From contig JBGTFW010000130.1 in NCBI GenBank assembly GCA_041747075.1, positions 1-15,844 on the forward strand: 15,844 bases of DNA. Direction: 5' to 3'. Numbering within the stretch: position 1 is the first letter of the stretch; every line of letters starts with the position of its first letter. This DNA is from CAJQPP01 sp041747075. Its GTDB lineage: Bacteria; Planctomycetota; Planctomycetia; Pirellulales; Pirellulaceae. A program made the position numbers and the translations under genes. Of the stretch, positions 11,904-15,844 are shown one piece after another. The notes below the pieces were generated by a model. The model saw only the letters and a program-made list of their open reading frames with translations, did no database searches and was not told where the DNA came from.

Positions 11904-13202
11904 TTATTCCTCGTTAATCTCATGCTGGTCGGAGAATTCGCGGTCTGGTTCCGGCTTCGGTGCGTCCGGCAACTCATAGTCCCACTCGCGGGACCGACCC
12001 CACAACCAGCCCGCGAGAATCCCGACGACGGCGGTGAACAGCGCCAATCCGCCGGCGATCGGCCAGGACAGCCAGCTCGCGGTTTTCCCCTCCTGATAAT
12101 TGGACAATTCGCCTTGCAGGCCCCTAATACTGGCTTTTTTCTCGTCAATTTCCTGATTTGCCAGATCGAGTTTTTCTTCAAGCCCGGCTTGGCGGGAAAT
12201 CCGGTCTTCTTGATCGCGCTTCAGTCCAAGGATCAACATCGACTGGCCTTCGACGCTTGTTCGCAACTCCTGGTTGGTCTTCGCAAGCTGCTCAACGCGT
12301 TCGACAATCTGGACGGGACCGTCCGGATTTGCCGCCATGCCGCCGAGGATTTCGCGATAGACTTCGTTGCGGGCCTGCTGGGCAAACGCAGGCTCGGGCG
12401 ACGGCGGCGGATAAAGGACACGCCACGCCAGCAACGCCAATACGAGCGTCTGGATCGTGAGCATGCCCATCAGGGCAATCGTCTGGCCGCCGGATTGCGG
12501 CTGGTGCAAGTGAACAACCGGTTGCATATCGGATTCTCCGAGGGAAGCCTCATATCTTGGATCGTAGTACGCCGGGTTGACTTCGGCCAGTTCACGGGCA
12601 AAGTGCAACAACTCCCCTCGCCGGTAACGGTTTGCGAACAGGTAATACCCCTCGACGCGGCGTTTCGCACGGGCAGCCGACTGGCCAGACCAATGGAACC
12701 ATCCCCGATCCCCGCGACATGGGTCGATCACCAGCGCGACGTCGAGTTCATCGCTGAAGAAGTGATCACAAATGAAAAGGTCCATGCCGGAGAGGAAGAC
12801 CCCCCAGTCCGGATGTGTGTGATACCAGCCGACAAGTTGCAGTTCAGCCGGAAAATCTTCACGGTCGCGGGTGATCCGCGCCCACGTTTCGTGGGTGAAT
12901 TTGAAACTGCCGCGAGTCGCCTCGTAGTGCTCGGCGCGCAGCGACTCACTGACCACGACAAAGGGTTCGCCCGCCTCGTCGATGAACTTGCCGCCTAGCA
13001 ACACTCCGCCCAGCTCGACGTGCGTGTTGGTTCGGGCGTGCCCTTCCATTTCCCGCATGACGTCGAGGTCGACAAAGATCGGAAGGTCCGCCTCGTCGCG
13101 GACGCCGCACCCAACCACGGCGAACTGCCGGTCCCGATCGGGTCGCGTTCGCGGGCGCGGTCCTTCCCGCTCCAGCTTTCCGAATTGGATGCCGGAATCC
13201 AT
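11904..13202 (-). CDS. Membrane-anchored JAB/JAMM isopeptidase
   Basis: A 432-aa protein with a complete JAMM zinc-protease motif: E63 (HVELGGVLLG), then H128-x-H130-x7-S138-x2-D141 in GWYHTHPDWGVFLSGMD. This is the signature of deubiquitinase-type isopeptidases (Rpn11, AMSH, CSN5 family). After the N-terminal protease (about 25-215) come a membrane span (241-264), a coiled coil (about 297-368) and a second span (380-401) followed by an acidic tail, so protease and tail are predicted on the same side, probably cytoplasmic. JAB enzymes linked to E2-like genes process or remove ubiquitin-like modifiers. ATG 13202 lies 4 nt after the M50 stop; the E2-like gene starts 7 nt after its TAA. Catalytic residues are intact. 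The substrate is unknown. Confidence 0.92.
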   Translation of the reverse strand: MDSGIQFGKLEREGPRPRTRPDRDRQFAVVGCGVRDEADLPIFVDLDVMREMEGHARTNTHVELGGVLLGGKFIDEAGEPFVVVSESLRAEHYEATRGSFKFTHETWARITRDREDFPAELQLVGWYHTHPDWGVFLSGMDLFICDHFFSDELDVALVIDPCRGDRGWFHWSGQSAARAKRRVEGYYLFANRYRRGELLHFARELAEVNPAYYDPRYEASLGESDMQPVVHLHQPQSGGQTIALMGMLTIQTLVLALLAWRVLYPPPSPEPAFAQQARNEVYREILGGMAANPDGPVQIVERVEQLAKTNQELRTSVEGQSMLILGLKRDQEDRISRQAGLEEKLDLANQEIDEKKASIRGLQGELSNYQEGKTASWLSWPIAGGLALFTAVVGILAGWLWGRSREWDYELPDAPKPEPDREFSDQHEINEE

Positions 13203-13206
13203 GAAC

Positions 13207-14211
13207 CTACAACGGCAACTTGAAGATGTTGGGCGGAAAGCAGAGAACCGGAATCGTCAGCGACAACAGCCCCAGCGCGATCCGCACCCTTCCCAGCGGA
13301 ACGCGATCGTCGCGCGTCGGCGGATGCCGCGTCCCCATGATCAGCAACAACAGCACCATGATCGCCAGGTGCGGGATGCCGCGCCATACCATAAATGCTA
13401 TCGCGGCCACGATCATGCACTCGGCGACCAGCCAGGCGTAACGTCCGAACAGACAGTGCGTCACATGGCCGCCATCGAGCTGGCCGACCGGAATCATGTT
13501 GAGTCCCGTAACGAGAAAGCCAACCCACGCGGCCGCGAACCATGGATTGATCTGGCTGAGCCAAACCCCCTGGCCTGTTCCCGGTTGATAGCCCGGAACG
13601 TGCAGGGCCGACATCAACCACTGAAACGCCAGCGGGCATTCAAACGCAAGTTGCCCACCGGCTGGCTGGGTTAAATCGAGCTGCGAGACGCCCAATACCG
13701 CCAGCGGCACGGCGACAACCAGTCCCGCCAGGGGTCCCGCGATCCCGATGTCGAAAATCTGACGGCGGTCCGCCTGCATCCCTTCCATCCCGATCACGGC
13801 ACCGAGCGTTCCGATCGGATTGAACGGGAAGGGCAAGAAGATTGGAACCGTCGCGCGAATCCGGTAGATTACCGTCGCAATGAAATGGCCCATTTCGTGA
13901 ACCAGCAAGATCGCCAGTACGGACGTCATGTAGATGAGGCCCTGATCCCAGTTACTCACCAGCAAGCGGCGGAGCACCATCCAGTCCAGACCGCCCGATA
14001 CGGTGTCGCCGGAAAACATTCGCTCCAACTCGTAAATCGGCTGCCAGTCGGTAATCCCGACCCAGAACGTGCTGAGGCAAGTCAGCACGAAGAGGATCAG
14101 GGGAATCGTCGTGCGCCGCCGCGGCGCGGATTGCCCGTCCAGCCCCGTTTCGAATTCATTCGCGGGCGTCGGCGCGGGATCGGCACCGTGGAATTCCGGT
14201 TGGTCGTTCAT
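13207..14211 (-). CDS. M50 (site-2 protease type) membrane metalloprotease
   Basis: A 334-aa polytopic protein from ATG 14211 (a TTG at 14229 is an in-frame alternative). The zinc motif is H105-E106-x2-H109 (LLVHEMGHFIA) in a membrane helix, and the third ligand motif is N238-x2-P-x2-QLDGG (D246). Other marks are GIAGPLAGL (156-164) and about seven hydrophobic segments, including one at 36-52 before the catalytic core. M50 proteases cut substrates within the membrane, for example anti-sigma factors. Here it is the first gene of the JAB/E2-like/RING run, 4 nt before the JAB ATG, so it is likely to act with the membrane-anchored JAB protein on membrane proteins. The N-terminal 30 residues are acidic and Pro-rich, predicted cytoplasmic. 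Confidence 0.93.
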   Translation of the reverse strand: MNDQPEFHGADPAPTPANEFETGLDGQSAPRRRTTIPLILFVLTCLSTFWVGITDWQPIYELERMFSGDTVSGGLDWMVLRRLLVSNWDQGLIYMTSVLAILLVHEMGHFIATVIYRIRATVPIFLPFPFNPIGTLGAVIGMEGMQADRRQIFDIGIAGPLAGLVVAVPLAVLGVSQLDLTQPAGGQLAFECPLAFQWLMSALHVPGYQPGTGQGVWLSQINPWFAAAWVGFLVTGLNMIPVGQLDGGHVTHCLFGRYAWLVAECMIVAAIAFMVWRGIPHLAIMVLLLLIMGTRHPPTRDDRVPLGRVRIALGLLSLTIPVLCFPPNIFKLPL

Positions 14212-14249
14212 CACCCCAGAATAACACAACCGCCCGCCCGGCGACTATC

Positions 14250-14435
14250 TGGACAGCGTCACTTTTTTGTCAAAAACGTTGCAAATACAAGCACGAAGCG
14301 CCAGCGAGTGCATTCCACACTTTTTTGTCAAAAACGTTGCAAATACAAGCACGAAGCGCCAGCGAGTGCATTCCACGCGAAAAGTTCACTCGCGGGTTCA
14401 CTCGCGGGTTCACTTGCTTGCGCTGCGTGCTTGTA
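14250..14435. repeat. Dispersed repeat with 58-bp tandem duplication and 12-bp repeats
   Basis: Starts TGGACAGCGTCACTTT (14250-14265), one base different from the outer arm at 469-484. A 58-bp unit (14260-14317) with the AATACAAGCACGAAGCGCC core is exactly repeated at 14318-14375. GTTCACTCGCGG then occurs at 14384-14395 and 14396-14407, with a diverged third copy. CGTGCTTGTAT (14425-14435) is the inverted inner arm. The closing outer arm (AAAGTGGCGCTGTCCA) is absent, so this copy is rearranged or incomplete. Confidence 0.88.
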
Positions 14436-14467
14436 TCGCCGGAAACCGTCGTCGCGCGGGGAACCGG

Positions 14468-14563
14468 TTATGGCTGCCGGATAAACGTGAACTGGGCAAT
14501 CAACGCCCAGACGGTGACGAACAGGAGCAGAACCACGCTATGCATGGAATCGCAGGACAACAT
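14468..14563 (-). CDS. Possible small single-span membrane protein (31 aa)
   Basis: ATG 14563 has TGAGG five bases upstream, one of the better ribosome sites in the window, and opens a 31-codon frame. After MLSCDSMHS the peptide is almost wholly hydrophobic (VVLLLFVTVWALIAQFTFI) and ends RQP, the shape of a small one-helix membrane protein. It lies in the gap between astB and the M50 operon, on the same strand. No homologue is recognised and the frame may be chance; the call rests on the ribosome site and composition. Confidence 0.35.
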   Translation of the reverse strand: MLSCDSMHSVVLLLFVTVWALIAQFTFIRQP

Positions 14564-14764
14564 GGGAACCTCAGGGGGGTGAGGGTTGGGGTTGGCACGT
14601 CCTTGAAAGCGCGTACCTTCCGTGCAGACGGAATCGTATCGGCATCGCGGTGAAGCGAAAAACAGAATTTTTTCAAGCGGCGGCAAGGCTTGCCCGATCG
14701 CCAAAGTCAACGTCTCGCCGATTGCGTGCGCGCCGGATTTCAACAGTGAAATCTCGTCCTTAAC

Positions 14765-14834
14765 GGGACAGCGCTATGTTGTGACCAATACAAGCCCGAA
14801 GCGTAGCCGACGAGCGGTCCGCTTCAAAAGTGGC
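14765..14834. repeat. Diverged third copy of the dispersed repeat, abutting astB
   Basis: GGGACAGCGC (from about 14764) is followed after about 18 bp by AATACAAGCCCGAAGCGTAG (14789-14808), matching the order outer arm then core seen at 469 and 14250. AAAGTGGC (14827-14834) at the far end matches the start of the opposite outer arm at 581 and overlaps the astB stop codon (14824-14826) and last codons. The copy is more diverged than the other two. Confidence 0.65.
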
Positions 14835-15843
14835 TTGACGACGGCATTTCAAGAATCGTTTCCAGTTCGTCAATCGCTTCGCACGTTTCAACGACAAGAG
14901 CCGGGTCGCGTAAATCGTCGGCCGACAATTCCGTGCGATAGTGACGGACTGCCCAATCGACAAGCCTTTCGTAAAGCGCATCGTCCAGCAGGACACCTGG
15001 ATGAACGTGTGCAAACTCGTCGGGAGTCATGGACACGCGCAGCCTCAGGCAAGCCGGCCCGCCGCCATTGTTCATGCTTTGCCGCAAGTCGACGTAGCGA
15101 ACTTCGGAAACCGGATTGTCATCACCGGCAATGGCCTCGGCGACGGAGCGGGCCGAATCGCTTTTGCGGACTTCCGCGGGACAAAGCAGCGTCATGCCGC
15201 CGTCGGGGCGGGAAAGCAACTGGCTGTTGAAGAGGTAGCTCGAAACCGCTTCGTCAAGCGACAATCGCCTGCGTTCGACCCGCCAGAGGTGCAGCGGCTC
15301 TTCGCCGAACATGCCTTGCCACGCCGATCGAATTTTTCCGAGCGTCGCTTCGCATTCCACAAACGCGTCTTCGTGAACGAGCAACAGGTTGCGGTTGCCG
15401 ACCGAGATGACGTCGTTGTGGAAAACGCCCGCGTCGATCGCCGCCGGGTTTTGCTGGACAAATAGCGTTGATTCCGCGCTCAGCCGGTGATGACGGGCGA
15501 TGGCACGGCTCGCTTCGAGTGTTTGCCGCGCCGGGTAGAGTTTTGGACGGACCACCGAATTGTCCATCGCGCTCTGTCCGTAAACGAAAAGCTCGAGGCC
15601 GCGTTCTCCAGGCTCAGGACACAGGCGCGTGTGGTTGGCCGCGCCTTCGTCGGCCAGCGCGGCGGCGGCGGGTAACGGCGGGTGCAGGCAAAACACCGAC
15701 TCATCCGCGAAAATCCTTGCGAGAACGGCATGTGTCTCGGCCGCCTCAATCGATCGGTGCAGGCCGCTTGAGAGATTGGCCGGCGTGACATGCAACCGCG
15801 AATCGCCGCAATCCGGTGAAGGCGAAACCGTGGCCGCGTTGGC
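14824..15843 (-). CDS. astB: N-succinylarginine dihydrolase (5' end beyond window)
   Basis: The frame is open to the right edge, giving 339 codons of an enzyme usually about 445 aa long. AstB converts N2-succinylarginine to N2-succinylornithine, releasing ammonia and CO2, in the arginine succinyltransferase catabolic pathway. The visible part starts ANAATVSPS and continues through the E. coli AstB landmarks: DEGAANHTRL (catalytic Glu), LFVYGQSAMD, YPARQTLEAS, QQNPAAID, GVFHNDVISVGNR (catalytic His), SSYLFNSQLLSRPDGGM, LRQSMNNGGGPACLRLRV (nucleophilic Cys) and HPGVLLDDALYERL. Glu, His and Cys correspond to E. coli E174, H248 and C365. The final residues SSSHF appear to be set by the neighbouring repeat. 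Other ast genes would be outside the window. Confidence 0.95.
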   Translation of the reverse strand, partial: ANAATVSPSPDCGDSRLHVTPANLSSGLHRSIEAAETHAVLARIFADESVFCLHPPLPAAAALADEGAANHTRLCPEPGERGLELFVYGQSAMDNSVVRPKLYPARQTLEASRAIARHHRLSAESTLFVQQNPAAIDAGVFHNDVISVGNRNLLLVHEDAFVECEATLGKIRSAWQGMFGEEPLHLWRVERRRLSLDEAVSSYLFNSQLLSRPDGGMTLLCPAEVRKSDSARSVAEAIAGDDNPVSEVRYVDLRQSMNNGGGPACLRLRVSMTPDEFAHVHPGVLLDDALYERLVDWAVRHYRTELSADDLRDPALVVETCEAIDELETILEMPSSSHF

Positions 15844-15844
15844 C

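Larger units (their letters stand above)
14212..14823. other. 612-bp gap upstream of the M50 operon
   Basis: This stretch must contain the promoter of the M50/JAB/E2-like/RING operon. It is mostly dispersed-repeat sequence (14250-14435 and about 14765-14834), a possible 31-codon gene (14468-14563), and a G-rich tract at 14574-14595 on the plus strand (runs of 6, 3, 4 and 2 G). I cannot assign a confident -35/-10 pair or a terminator for astB. Confidence 0.5.

Noticed and set aside
11897..12181. N-terminal extension of the E2-like gene to 12181
   Set aside because: It would overlap the JAB gene for about 280 bp. ATG 11896 sits 7 nt after the JAB stop and gives a compact E2-size protein.
14574..14595. 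G-quadruplex
   Set aside because: Only three runs of at least three G are present and the fourth has two, so formation is doubtful; noted only in the gap description.

Overview
The window looks like chromosomal DNA of a planctomycete (phylum Planctomycetota). I infer this from the mix of a PolB-like DEDDy exonuclease, prenyltransferase-repeat and YfbK-like von Willebrand A proteins, the weak Shine-Dalgarno sites, and dispersed short palindromic repeats with the core AATACAAGCACGAAGCG that I associate with this phylum. GC content is high (about 60% by eye). No rRNA, tRNA, CRISPR array, transposase or integrase was seen.

Left part (1-6051): a lemA-type gene (minus, running off the left edge), a repeat-filled gap, and a complete pepT-like tripeptidase gene (minus). 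Divergent from pepT is a HlyD/MFP-type adaptor gene (plus) whose signal peptide is in a different frame from its body. A 320-bp spacer of low-complexity tandem repeats follows, then a secreted prenyltransferase/squalene-oxidase-repeat protein and a DEDDy 3'-5' exonuclease (plus).

Middle part (6181-9515, minus): an ECF sigma factor is followed by a 915-aa membrane-anchored von Willebrand A protein with an anti-sigma-like N-terminus. They probably form a sigma/regulator pair. The sigma gene's 3' end and the short spacer after it are made of simple GACTCT-type repeats.

Right part (9647-14211, minus) is the most interesting. An apparent polycistron reads M50 site-2-type membrane protease, membrane-anchored JAMM/JAB isopeptidase, E2-like (ubiquitin-conjugating fold) protein, RING-like zinc-finger protein, a small uncharacterised ORF, ParD antitoxin and ParE toxin. 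Adjacent genes are separated by -1 to 8 nt. The JAB, E2-like and RING-like genes are counterparts of a eukaryotic deubiquitinase, conjugating enzyme and E3. The E2-like protein has Thr where the catalytic Cys is expected, and no E1 or clear ubiquitin-like modifier lies inside the window. RING/E2/JAB gene neighbourhoods in bacteria have been described by comparative genomics. Whether this exact membrane-tethered, apparently Cys-less, M50-coupled arrangement has been described cannot be decided here.

Far right (14212-15844): a repeat cluster, a possible 31-aa single-span membrane peptide, and the 3' three-quarters of astB (N-succinylarginine dihydrolase, minus), whose last codons overlap the end of a dispersed repeat.
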